A stretch of 64,000 nucleotides of DNA. It comes from Rhodocyclales bacterium. GTDB lineage: Bacteria > Pseudomonadota > Gammaproteobacteria > Burkholderiales > Rhodocyclaceae. The stretch spans positions 85,817 to 149,816 of the forward strand of contig JAPLQY010000032.1 of assembly GCA_026399475.1 (NCBI GenBank). The letters run 5' to 3'. This document shows, piece by piece, positions 1 to 7,915 of this stretch; position 1 is the first letter of the stretch, and each line of letters opens with the position of its first letter. A model generated the notes under the pieces. The model was not told where the DNA came from. It saw nothing but the letters and a program-made list of their open reading frames with translations, and did no database searches. The position numbers and the translations under genes were made by a program.

Positions 1-1597
1 GCGTAATCCAGGCGCGACCGCTCTTCTTTTCGATCAGGGTCAGATTCAGCCCCAGCCAGTTGTTGTCGAGATCGGTGTCGTGGCGAAATGCGAGGCTTCT
101 CGCGTCGCGATCGAGTTCGAAGGTTTGGGTAGTGACGCTTTCCTCATTTTGCGGCGAGAACACCAGCCGCTGGTCGAGCAGGGTGTGTCCGCCCAGAACG
201 GAAAACCAGAGCAGCTGCGCTACCGTCGCCAGGGCCAGGAATTTCCAGAAAGCGCTGCAGACCTTGCGGTGACTCTCACTGCGTGGATTCGGCTGGTTCA
301 TGCCGATGCCGACGGATGTAGGCAGTGCCTTCTTCAGCTTGAAGGCTGCGGCGACTTCCTCTGGCGGCAGGTATTCACCGAGCGACCAGGTGGTTTCATT
401 GTGGCTAGTCTCGCGACTCAGCATCTTCGGCGGGGCGATGAAGTCGATGGTCTCCCAGGTTTCGCCGACGCTGACCTTCCAGGTGAATTCGCCGATGACG
501 TAGCGGGTTACGGCCGAGCCGGCCGAGTAGCGTCGATACACTTCGCCGCCGTAGGTGGCCGATGGAACACCGACGTGGTAAGGCGGGGGTCGGCTGATCG
601 GGCTGACCCAGTTCCAGTGTCGATCCGCTTCGATCAGCCAGCGGAAGCCCACTTCCGGGTGATGCAGCAGGTATTCCTGCCAGGGGTAGTCCCTGCCGTC
701 GGCCGTGATCGCCCGCTGTTGAAAGCCGATGACGGTCCAGTCCTTGCCGGCAAAGCGACCGACGCTGCCAAGCGGGATCAGCGGTTCGATGCGGGTTGCC
801 GCTTCGGCTTTCTGCAGGATGCGCAGGCTTTCGTTGGCGGTGTCGAGCACGCTGAGACAGGACGGGCAGGCGACGCTCTGCACCGCCTTGTCGTGCAGCG
901 TGATGGCGCTGCCGCACGAAGGGCATTGCAGCGCCTTGACCACACCGGCTGGCGTTGTCGCCGCCTGCTCGCCACGCAGGTTGGCGAACCTGAAGGCGGC
1001 AAACGGCAGCGATTCGCCGACGAAGAACAGCGGCGGCGTCTCCGAGTAGTCGATGCTGGCGAAGGCGGCCTCGGCGTCGTCCGTGCTGCGCAAGTCGGCC
1101 AGCTGCGCCGGATAGCCGGCACCGAAGGCAAAGGGCAGTTCGCCCTCGCCCGCAATGCACATGGCTTCTTCCAGGTCGGTGACAACGAAGTCCTTGCCCG
1201 CCAGCGTGAGCTCATCGTTTGGCATGAGCTTCGCAAACTCGGGCAGAGGGGCTCCTGGTGCCTTGAGAAAAGTGACCAGGTATTCGCCGTTGGCGTCCGA
1301 CAGCCAGCCGCCGCGCATGTCATCGAACAGCACATGCCATTCGTTCCAGACCCCCGCCGCATAGCGCAACTGGATGCGTCCGATTACCGCGAAATGCACG
1401 CCGTGATACTGGCCTTCAGTGCCGATCCGGATTGGTGAAGCGTCCTCGATCAGGTCGGCCATGCGACCGAGGTTTTCCAGGTTGCCGCCATGACGCACCA
1501 GCGTGCTGCGACAGAACTCGCAGACGCCATGGAAGGATGCCGACGACTTGAAGACGACCGGTGCGCCGCAGGTTGGGCAGTTGGCGCTGAAGGGCAT
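1..1597 (-). CDS. DUF4178 domain protein, 3' end cut by window edge
   Basis: The frame opens at ATG 1597 on the minus strand and stays open for 532 codons to the left edge, so the C-terminus is missing. The N-terminus is a zinc-ribbon-like element (CPTCG at residues 7-11, CEFC at 26-29). A second CPSCG...CPSC pair lies near residues 224-245. Each is followed by a beta-rich stretch of DUF4178 type with many W/Y/G residues, and a hydrophobic segment near residues 445-463 suggests a membrane anchor. It starts 16 bp after the SPFH gene and is probably cotranscribed with it and the DUF350 gene. Function is unknown. Family assignment is from recognition of the domain style, not from a search. Confidence 0.72.
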   Translation of the reverse strand, partial: MPFSANCPTCGAPVVFKSSASFHGVCEFCRSTLVRHGGNLENLGRMADLIEDASPIRIGTEGQYHGVHFAVIGRIQLRYAAGVWNEWHVLFDDMRGGWLSDANGEYLVTFLKAPGAPLPEFAKLMPNDELTLAGKDFVVTDLEEAMCIAGEGELPFAFGAGYPAQLADLRSTDDAEAAFASIDYSETPPLFFVGESLPFAAFRFANLRGEQAATTPAGVVKALQCPSCGSAITLHDKAVQSVACPSCLSVLDTANESLRILQKAEAATRIEPLIPLGSVGRFAGKDWTVIGFQQRAITADGRDYPWQEYLLHHPEVGFRWLIEADRHWNWVSPISRPPPYHVGVPSATYGGEVYRRYSAGSAVTRYVIGEFTWKVSVGETWETIDFIAPPKMLSRETSHNETTWSLGEYLPPEEVAAAFKLKKALPTSVGIGMNQPNPRSESHRKVCSAFWKFLALATVAQLLWFSVLGGHTLLDQRLVFSPQNEESVTTQTFELDRDARSLAFRHDTDLDNNWLGLNLTLIEKKSGRAWIT

Positions 1598-1613
1598 GGC
1601 CCGATTCCTGTTT

Positions 1614-2642
1614 CTAGGCGAGTTTCTTCAGCAGCTCCGCCTTCTTCGCGTCGAACTCCGCCTGCGACAGCATGCCCTTGCCCACCAGTCCATGCAGCTT
1701 TTCTATGGTGGCGACGATCTCGTCGGCCGAGACTGGAACTGCGGCTGCAGGAGCCGGTGCTGGTGCAGCGGTCGCCGGGTTCAATGCTCCCGCCATCGCT
1801 CCGGCGATCTGCTGGCCCATGCCGAAGCCGACGCCGACGCCGGCGCCCAGTCCGGCCAGGCCGCCTTCGTTCTGCGCCGCCAGCGGAATCGCCTCGGCGG
1901 TCTGGAACTGCGTGTAGGCCTGCATGCCGCCCATCATGTTGACGCCGATGCGCTTGTCGAGCATGGCCTGAAGTTCTTCCGGCAGCGAGATGTTCTGCAC
2001 GTTGAGGCTGTCCAGGCTGAGGCCGTATTGCTGGAACATCGGGTCGAGCTTGGCCTTCAGCGCCTTGCCGAATTCTTCCTGGTTGCCCGCCATGTCGATG
2101 AAAGGCACGCCCGATTCACCGAAGATGTCCGAGATGTGGCCGACAATGGTGTTGCGCAACTGTCCTTCGAGCTGCTCCGAGGTATAGCGTTCCAGCGTGC
2201 CGGAAACCGTGGTGTGGAAAGCCTTGGGATCGGTCAGGTGAAAGGCGTAGATGCCGAAGGCGCGCAGCCGCACCATGCCGAAATCCTTGTCGCGGATGGT
2301 GACGGGATTCGGCGTGCCCCACTTGCGGTCGAGCTTCTGGCGCGTGCTGAAGAAATACACGTCGGACTTGAACGGCGACTCGAACAGCTTGTCCCAGTTC
2401 TTCAGGTAGGTCAGCACCGGCAGCGTCTGGGTGGTGAGCTTGTACGTGCCGGGGCCGAATACGTCGGCCACCACGCCTTCGTTGATGAACACCGCCATCT
2501 GCGATTCACGCACCGTCAGGCTGCCGCCATTCTGGATCTCCATGTCTGCCATGGGGAAGCGCCAGGCCATCGTATCGGTGTCGTCCTCGGTCCACTGGAT
2601 GATGTCGATGAACTGTTTCTTGATGAAATCCATGAGTGCCAT
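1614..2642 (-). CDS. SPFH-domain protein with C-terminal SHOCT
   Basis: This 342-residue protein starts MALMDFIKKQFIDIIQW, as do YdjI-like SPFH ('virion core-like') proteins. Residues about 20-250 form the SPFH/band-7-like part. A Gly/Ala/Pro-rich linker (about 255-300) follows, and the last 40 residues (SADEIVATIEKLHGLVGKGM onward) look like a SHOCT oligomerisation motif. There is no signal peptide, so it is probably a cytoplasmic protein peripheral to the membrane. A good AAGGAGA ribosome site precedes ATG 2642. It lies between the DUF350 and DUF4178 genes on the same strand. The biochemical role of this family is not established. Confidence 0.8.
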   Translation of the reverse strand: MALMDFIKKQFIDIIQWTEDDTDTMAWRFPMADMEIQNGGSLTVRESQMAVFINEGVVADVFGPGTYKLTTQTLPVLTYLKNWDKLFESPFKSDVYFFSTRQKLDRKWGTPNPVTIRDKDFGMVRLRAFGIYAFHLTDPKAFHTTVSGTLERYTSEQLEGQLRNTIVGHISDIFGESGVPFIDMAGNQEEFGKALKAKLDPMFQQYGLSLDSLNVQNISLPEELQAMLDKRIGVNMMGGMQAYTQFQTAEAIPLAAQNEGGLAGLGAGVGVGFGMGQQIAGAMAGALNPATAAPAPAPAAAVPVSADEIVATIEKLHGLVGKGMLSQAEFDAKKAELLKKLA

Positions 2643-2661
2643 GTGCGTCTCCTTGTTTAGT

Positions 2662-2785
2662 GTGAAATAACTCGTTCGGAGTGACTGGTGATAGTCGAGC
2701 GAAGCGAGCCAAGCAGTAGCCCCCCGCGAGGGGGGACGGGGGGGCGGGTCTTCAATTCGTCTTTCGCGTGTTTCATCATCGGTGC
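2662..2785 (-). repeat. Dispersed intergenic repeat, type 1, copy A
   Basis: A roughly 125-bp segment in the DUF350-SPFH gap is closely matched at 5313-5440. Both copies share GTGAAATAACTCGTTCGGAG, then a TAGTCGAGCGAAGCGA block, a C/G hairpin and a CAATTCG-CTTTCGCGTG tail. The hairpin here is CCCCCC (2720-2725) / GGGGGG (2730-2735) around GCGA. Both copies have the same orientation relative to the flanking minus-strand genes. Confidence 0.8.
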
Positions 2786-2807
2786 GTGGAGCTTGCTGTG
2801 ATGAGCG

Positions 2808-3212
2808 TCAGTAAGTCATGCAGGCGGCGTTGATCAGGCCGACCGTGATCGAAAGTGCCGCGACAAAGATGGCGGGCGCCACGCGTCCGGCAGAAATGTT
2901 TTCCTGAAGTTGCGGCAGCGCCACCCGCGCGATGCCCCAGGCCAGCAGTTGCACCACGCCGGCAACGATGCCCCATACCGCGAGATCGAGCAGGGTGTCG
3001 CTGTGGGCGATGACGTTGGCAATCGGCATGGCGAAGCCGAGCAATGCGCCCGAAAGCGAAATCGCGGCGGCGGTGTTGTTGCTGCGGATCAGGGCGATCT
3101 CGTCGTAGGGTGTGACGTAGAGGTAGATCGTCACGAATGCGACCAGCAACACGATGGCGGTGGCCAGATAGGCCAGGAAGTTCGGCAGCGTGGCGAGAAA
3201 GTGGGCGGGCAT
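2808..3212 (-). CDS. DUF350 (YjfL-type) membrane protein
   Basis: A 134-residue, very hydrophobic protein with about four transmembrane helices (roughly residues 12-30, 50-68, 78-98 and 112-132), the usual size and layout of DUF350. I chose ATG 3212 (MPAHFLATLPN) over the upstream start at 3236 because GGAGG lies 9 nt before it. It is the first gene of a minus-strand set followed by the SPFH and DUF4178 genes, 165 bp upstream of the SPFH start; the gap contains repeat copy A. A role in envelope or membrane stress is plausible but inferred only from the company it keeps. Confidence 0.82.
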   Translation of the reverse strand: MPAHFLATLPNFLAYLATAIVLLVAFVTIYLYVTPYDEIALIRSNNTAAAISLSGALLGFAMPIANVIAHSDTLLDLAVWGIVAGVVQLLAWGIARVALPQLQENISAGRVAPAIFVAALSITVGLINAACMTY

Positions 3213-3309
3213 GGAACGTTTCCTCCGGACGATCATGCATTGTCGGCCATGCGTGCCGTACGATCAAGTGGCGCGCCAACCCGAACATTTTTACAACGTC
3301 GTGCTTCTG

Positions 3310-3381
3310 TAGGAGCGAGCTTCCTCGCGAAAAGTCTTGGCCCCCTATCGACCGGTCGATTCGCGAGCAAGCTCGCTCCTG
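3310..3381. repeat. REP-like inverted doublet between divergent genes
   Basis: Two convergent copies of a REP-like unit (TAGGAGCGAGCTTCCTCGCG at 3310-3329 and its near complement at 3361-3381) flank a loop containing the perfect 14-bp palindrome ATCGACCGGTCGAT (3347-3360). The unit resembles the GTAGGAGCGAGCTTGCTCGC REP known from Pseudomonas. A second doublet is at 62341-62397. It sits between the divergent DUF350 and acyl-CoA dehydrogenase genes. Confidence 0.85.
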
Positions 3382-3444
3382 CGGGCCCGGCCCAAATTGG
3401 TAAAGCATCCGGGCTAGACTGCCGCTTCGGCAAAGGAAACGCTC

Positions 3445-4608
3445 ATGATCGATCTGCGCAACTACGGATTCACCGAACAGCACCAGCACATCTACGACAT
3501 GGCCTGGCGCTATGCCCGCGAGCGGCATCACCCGTTGCTGCGGCGCATGGATGACGAGGACTGGTTTCCCGAGGACGAATATCGAAAGATGGGCGAAGTC
3601 GGTCTGCTCGGCACCACGGTGCCCGAGTCGCTGGGCGGACCCGGCCTCGATCTGGTCTCGCAGTATTTCATCGGCGAGGCGCTGTCCTACTGGAACAACA
3701 TGCTCGCGGCAAGCTGGGGCGCCAGCGAGAATCTGTGCGTGAACAACCTGGTCAGGAATGCCAGCGCCAAACAGCAGGCGCGCTTCCTGCCGCGCATGCT
3801 CTCAGGCATCGGTGCCCTGGGCCTGACCGAGCCCGGCGCTGGTTCCGACGCGCTGGGCTCGATGAAAACCACGGCGCGCCGCGATGGTGACCACTACCTC
3901 CTCAATGGCCGCAAGATGTTCATCACGAATGGCCCGGTGGCCGACCTGCTGCTGATCTACGCCAAGACCAGCCCCGAACGGGGCCAGCACGGCATCTCGG
4001 CCTTCGTCGTGGAAAAGGGCACACCGGGTTTTTCGGTGGCGCAGAGCCTGAAGAAGATGGGCTGGCGCGGCAGCCCGACCGGCGAACTGCTGTTCGACGA
4101 CTGCCGCGTGCCGGCAGAAAATATGATCGGCGACGCAGACAAGGGCGTCAAGGTGGTGATGAGCGGGCTCGACATCGAGCGCGTGTTCTTCAGCGGCCAT
4201 GTCATCGCGCTGGCCCAGCGCGCCCTTGACCTTTCGCTCGATTACGCCAGGACGCGCGTGCAGTTCGGGCAGCCGATCGCCGGTTTCCAGCTGGTGCAGG
4301 GCATGCTGGCCGACATGTATGCGGCGCTGGAATCGGTGCGTGCATTCTCCTACCAGTTGCTCAAGGAAATTGCCGGGGCAGGCGAGGCCGGCCGTGGCGA
4401 GATCCACAAGCGTTCGGCGGCTTGCGTGCTCCACGCAGGCTACATGTTGAAGACCGTGCTCGACCATGCCGTGCAGATCCACGGCGGCAATGGCTTCATG
4501 TGGGAAACCGAAGTGAACTGCCTCTACCGCGCCGGCAAGCTGATCGAGATCGGAGCCGGCACCACGCAGGTGCGGCAGCTGATCATTGCGCAGGAGTTGC
4601 TTAAATAG
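3445..4608 (+). CDS. Acyl-CoA dehydrogenase
   Basis: A 387-residue flavoprotein of normal family length that should introduce the alpha-beta double bond into an acyl-CoA, passing electrons to ETF. Visible family signatures are GALGLTEPGAGSDALGSMKT (FAD and substrate loop, about residue 131), FITNGPVADLLL, and the C-terminal QIHGGNGFMWETEVNCLYRAGK segment with the dehydrogenase 'HGG.G' motif. It stands alone, divergent from the DUF350 gene and apart from the two beta-oxidation operons. Its 3' end overlaps the convergent coaX by 8 bp. Chain length and branch specificity cannot be read from sequence. Confidence 0.9.
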   Translation: MIDLRNYGFTEQHQHIYDMAWRYARERHHPLLRRMDDEDWFPEDEYRKMGEVGLLGTTVPESLGGPGLDLVSQYFIGEALSYWNNMLAASWGASENLCVNNLVRNASAKQQARFLPRMLSGIGALGLTEPGAGSDALGSMKTTARRDGDHYLLNGRKMFITNGPVADLLLIYAKTSPERGQHGISAFVVEKGTPGFSVAQSLKKMGWRGSPTGELLFDDCRVPAENMIGDADKGVKVVMSGLDIERVFFSGHVIALAQRALDLSLDYARTRVQFGQPIAGFQLVQGMLADMYAALESVRAFSYQLLKEIAGAGEAGRGEIHKRSAACVLHAGYMLKTVLDHAVQIHGGNGFMWETEVNCLYRAGKLIEIGAGTTQVRQLIIAQELLK

Positions 4609-5308
4609 CCTTGCTGTAAACCGCCAGGCCCTCCAGCACCAGGTCGTCTATCAGGCGGTGGCGCAGGTCAAGATGCGGCGCCAGTTCCGCCGCCGCGCCG
4701 CCCGAGAGCATATACAGCGCATCCTTGCCCAGCGTGGAATGCATGCGTTCGATGGCGCCCAGCGTGGCGTGGATCGCGCCGCTGACGATGGCGTCATCGG
4801 TATTGGTGGGCAGTGACTGGTAGTGCCCGGCCGCGTGCGGCAGGCCGGCGGTGTTGCGTGCCAGCGCGCTGCGCATCAGGGCCAGCCCGGGCAGGATCAG
4901 GCCGCCGCGAAACACGCCCTTGTCATCGAGCGCATCGACGGTCGTGGCGGTGCCGGCCATCACCACCACGCAGGACCCGGCGTGCAGCGATCGTGCAGCG
5001 ATCAGTGCCGCCCAGCGATCGGCGCCGAGTTGCCGCGGGCTGTCGTAGCCGTTGCTGACGCCGCAGGCAGCGGCGGTGCTGGTCAGCCAGGTCAGCGGAA
5101 GCTCGAGCCCGGCGGCCATGGCCTCGATGCGCTGTCGTATCGCTTCGCCGGCCACATTGCAGGCCAGGATGCGGCTGGGCGGCGCAGGCAGTTCTGCAAG
5201 CAAAACGTCCAGTTCCTGATAGTTCAGCACGCCCTGCCGGCGCCAGCCGTCAGCCTCCAGCAAACCCCATTTCAGGCGCGTGTTACCGGCGTCGAGGCAG
5301 AGGATCAT
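4601..5308 (-). CDS. coaX: Type III pantothenate kinase
   Basis: This 235-residue protein catalyses ATP-dependent phosphorylation of pantothenate, the first step of CoA synthesis. The N-terminal phosphate-binding motif DAGNTRLKWG (residues 6-15) and the central GADRWAALIAAR and VMAGTATTVDAL segments are typical of CoaX (Bvg accessory factor-like). Length is within the family range. It lies downstream of birA on the same strand, a common pairing. No clear ribosome site precedes ATG 5308; the upstream 5 nt adjoin repeat copy B. Confidence 0.93.
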   Translation of the reverse strand: MILCLDAGNTRLKWGLLEADGWRRQGVLNYQELDVLLAELPAPPSRILACNVAGEAIRQRIEAMAAGLELPLTWLTSTAAACGVSNGYDSPRQLGADRWAALIAARSLHAGSCVVVMAGTATTVDALDDKGVFRGGLILPGLALMRSALARNTAGLPHAAGHYQSLPTNTDDAIVSGAIHATLGAIERMHSTLGKDALYMLSGGAAAELAPHLDLRHRLIDDLVLEGLAVYSKAI

Positions 5309-5312
5309 TAAC

Positions 5313-5440
5313 GTGAAATAACTCGTTCGGAGCGACTGGTGGTAGTCGAGCGAAGCGATCTGGTCAATAGCCTCCCCGTGAGGGGAGGAGGGGAGGGGCG
5401 GGCCATCAATTCGCCTTTCGCGTGCTTCGACATCGGCGGG
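5313..5440 (-). repeat. Dispersed intergenic repeat, type 1, copy B
   Basis: Second copy of the element at 2662-2785, filling most of the birA-coaX gap. The hairpin is CCTCCCC (5371-5377) / GGGGAGG (5382-5388) around GTGA. Compared with copy A, one C-G pair in the stem is replaced by T-A, so pairing is kept. The element ends 4 nt from the coaX start codon. Confidence 0.8.
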
Positions 5441-5467
5441 TGACTCTAGCTGTCATGAAAGTTAGGC

Positions 5468-6244
5468 TCAGGTTGGCCGCAGCGAGACTTCGCCGGACAG
5501 GATGCGTTCGACGCGACCATCGACTTCGAGCAGCAGCGCGCCGTCGCTGTTGACGCCACGGCAGAGGCCTTCGCGCGGCGGTCCGAAATCGCTCGAGAGG
5601 TTGACGCGCGCATCCTGGTAGGCGTGGCGCGCGATCCACTCGGGGCGAATCGCAGCAAACCCTCCCACGGCGAAGCTTTCGAGCGTCGCCAGCAGTTCAC
5701 CCAGCAATGCAGCGTACAAGTCGTTCACGTCCGGCGCGGTTCCCGATTCTGCAATCGCGGTCGACGCGGCACGCACGTCTTCGGGCATGCCGGCGGGCAT
5801 GCGCAGGTTGATGCCGATGCCGATTACCGCGGCATGCGGCGCTCCGGGAACCAGTTCAACCAGTATGCCGCCGAGCTTGCGACCATTCTGCAGGATGTCG
5901 TTGGGCCACTTCAGTGCCGGTGCTCCGTCGCCCGCCTGTTGCAGGGCGCGGGCGACGGCGACGCCGATGGCGAGCGACAACCCGGCCGGTGCGGTGCCCG
6001 GCGCAAAGCGCCAGAGCAGCGAGAAAGTCAGGCTGTCGCCGGGGCTGGCGAACCAGGTACGGCCACGCCGGCCGCGGCCGGCCGTTTGCTCTTCGGTGAT
6101 GACCACCGTGCCGGACGGTGCCCCGGACTCGGCGCGGCTCAGCAATACGGCGTTGGTCGAATCGCAGCGCGGCAGAACATCGATATCGAAGCGGCGGGCG
6201 GCAAGCCCAAGCTTGGCGACAATGGCGGCGATCGTGGCAGGCAT
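5468..6244 (-). CDS. birA: Biotin--[acetyl-CoA-carboxylase] ligase, no DNA-binding domain
   Basis: A 258-residue biotin protein ligase that makes biotinyl-AMP and attaches biotin to the BCCP subunit of acetyl-CoA carboxylase. The signature TAGRGRRGRTWFASPG lies near residues 55-70, followed by WPNDILQNGRKLGGILVE. Compared with E. coli BirA (about 321 residues), the N-terminal helix-turn-helix is absent and the frame begins almost at the catalytic domain. It should therefore be a monofunctional ligase and not the biotin repressor. coaX follows 159 bp downstream. Confidence 0.92.
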   Translation of the reverse strand: MPATIAAIVAKLGLAARRFDIDVLPRCDSTNAVLLSRAESGAPSGTVVITEEQTAGRGRRGRTWFASPGDSLTFSLLWRFAPGTAPAGLSLAIGVAVARALQQAGDGAPALKWPNDILQNGRKLGGILVELVPGAPHAAVIGIGINLRMPAGMPEDVRAASTAIAESGTAPDVNDLYAALLGELLATLESFAVGGFAAIRPEWIARHAYQDARVNLSSDFGPPREGLCRGVNSDGALLLEVDGRVERILSGEVSLRPT

Positions 6245-6384
6245 GAAAGTGTCCGATATGACAACGAGCCCCTGGCGGCACTCGGGAAATGGTCGGCCTG
6301 ACTATACTTGAAGCGGGACTTTAGTTGCGGCCGCTACGCTTAACGTCGACGAAGCCGGCGTTAGCCTTCACTGAAACTTCGTTT

Positions 6385-7809
6385 TCAGGTCGCCTCCGAA
6401 TCTCCCTTGATGTCATCCAGGCCGAGCTCCTGGATCTTGCGCGTGATGGTGTTGCGGCCGATGCCGAGCAAATGGGCGGCATCGATGCGGCGCCCCCCCG
6501 TGGCATTCAGGGCGCGACGGATCAGCGTGGCTTCGAACTGGCGCGTGAGCTGGTCAAAAACCTGGCCCGGCGCGGCGGCAAGCAGTCGGTCGGCTTCGCT
6601 CGCCAGCGCGGCGCTCCAGTTGGTGGGCATATCGCGGCGGGCTGAGTTGTCCAGGCCGTCGCGCAGTTCGGCGGGCAGGTCGGCGATGTCCACGCTTTGT
6701 CCCGGCGCCATGACGGTCAACCAGTGACAGAGGTTTTCCAGTTGGCGCACGTTGCCGGGGAACTCGAGTCCCTGCAGGTATTTGAGCGCCGCGTCGGTGA
6801 GGCGCTTGGGCTCGCCACCGAGTTCCTGCGCGCTTTTCTGCAGGAAGTGCTTCGCCAGCAGCGGGATGTCATCGCGTCGCTCGCGCAGGGGCGGCAGGCG
6901 CAAGCGGATGACGTTGAGGCGGTGGAACAGGTCTTCGCGGAACAGGCCTTCCTTGACCCGGTCCTCAAGGTTCTGATGGGTTGCAGCGATCACGCGTACG
7001 TTCGCTTTCACCGGCTGGTGGCCGCCTACGCGGTAGAAATTGCCTTCCGACAGCACACGCAGCAGCCGTGTCTGCAACTCGGCTGGCATGTCGCCGATTT
7101 CGTCGAGGAACAAGGTGCCATTGTCGGCCTGTTCGAAGCGTCCGCGGCGCAGCGCGCCGGCGCCTGTGAAGGCCCCCTTTTCGTGGCCGAACAGTTCGGA
7201 CTCGAGCAGATCGCGTGGAATCGCCGCGGTGTTGATGGCGATGAAGGGCGCGTCCCGGCGCGGGCTGTGACGATGCAGGGCGCGTGCAACGAGCTCCTTG
7301 CCGGTACCGGATTCGCCATTGATCAGAACGGTGGCGTGCGACTGCGACAGACGGCCAATGGCACGAAAGACCTCCTGCAGCGCTGCGCCCTGCCCAAGAA
7401 TTTCAGGCACGGAGCTGGTTTCTTCAGGCGCACCATTATGGTGCGATGCCTGGGTGATCGCCCGGCGTACCAGATCCACGGCCTGATCCACATCGAAAGG
7501 CTTGGGCAGGTATTCGAAAGCCCCTCCCTGGAATGAGGCAACGGCGGAATCGAGATCCGAGTAGGCGGTCATGATGATGACCGGCAGATCGGGATAGTGC
7601 TCCTTGACATGACGCAAGAGGTCGAGTCCGCTGCTGCCCGGCATGCGAATGTCGGAAACCAGTACCTGCGGTAGCTGGCCGTTGCCCAGTGCCGCCAGTG
7701 CTTCGTCGGCAGAACTGAAGCATTTGGCCGGAATGCTCTCCCGACCAAGGGCCTTTTCGAGCACCCAGCGAATGGAGCGGTCGTCGTCGATGATCCAGAC
7801 GGGGTTCAT
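6385..7809 (-). CDS. ntrC: Nitrogen regulator NtrC (sigma-54 activator)
   Basis: A 474-residue response regulator. The receiver domain (1-120) has phospho-acceptor Asp53 in [10 protein letters not shown]. The AAA+ domain (about 140-370) has Walker A GESGTGKE and the sigma-54 contact loop GAFTGA. The C-terminal Fis-type helix-turn-helix is [20 protein letters not shown]. Phosphorylated by NtrB under nitrogen limitation, it activates sigma-54 promoters such as the one upstream of glnA. It follows ntrB after a 106-bp gap, which is largely the three-hairpin repeat; the last stem abuts this ATG. Translation of ntrC may therefore be structure-dependent (inference). Confidence 0.96.
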   Translation of the reverse strand: MNPVWIIDDDRSIRWVLEKALGRESIPAKCFSSADEALAALGNGQLPQVLVSDIRMPGSSGLDLLRHVKEHYPDLPVIIMTAYSDLDSAVASFQGGAFEYLPKPFDVDQAVDLVRRAITQASHHNGAPEETSSVPEILGQGAALQEVFRAIGRLSQSHATVLINGESGTGKELVARALHRHSPRRDAPFIAINTAAIPRDLLESELFGHEKGAFTGAGALRRGRFEQADNGTLFLDEIGDMPAELQTRLLRVLSEGNFYRVGGHQPVKANVRVIAATHQNLEDRVKEGLFREDLFHRLNVIRLRLPPLRERRDDIPLLAKHFLQKSAQELGGEPKRLTDAALKYLQGLEFPGNVRQLENLCHWLTVMAPGQSVDIADLPAELRDGLDNSARRDMPTNWSAALASEADRLLAAAPGQVFDQLTRQFEATLIRRALNATGGRRIDAAHLLGIGRNTITRKIQELGLDDIKGDSEAT

Positions 7810-7903
7810 GGTCTGCCGCCGGGCCGCCCCAAGGCAGACCCTCGTTTTGCCTGCGAGCGCAGCGAGCCGTGGTCACCCCTTCTCCTGGAGAAGGGGCTGG
7901 GGG
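7810..7903 (-). repeat. Three-hairpin intergenic element (type 2), copy 1
   Basis: Read on the minus strand this is C-rich stem 1 (CCCCTTCTCC / GGAGAAGGGG, 7876-7896), a weak second stem (CTCGCTGCGCTCGCAGG region) and stem 3, GGTCTGCC / GGCAGACC (7833-7840 with 7810-7817), closing a 15-nt loop TTGGGGCGGCCCGGC. The same loop recurs at 35030-35044 and, with one change, at 48358-48372, while stem sequences differ. Stem 3 ends flush against the ntrC start codon. Confidence 0.85.
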
Positions 7904-7915
7904 AAAAGTCGTTCA

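Noticed and set aside
80..1438. A 452-codon plus-strand frame over the DUF4178 gene
   Set aside because: The minus strand encodes a protein with paired CxxC motifs and DUF4178 features; the plus frame has no domain and no ribosome site.
6335..6365. GCTTAAC...GTTAGCC after ntrC resembles integron attC ends
   Set aside because: Only about 29 bp long, the right core deviates from GTTRRRY, and there is no integrase or cassette; read as a minor hairpin.
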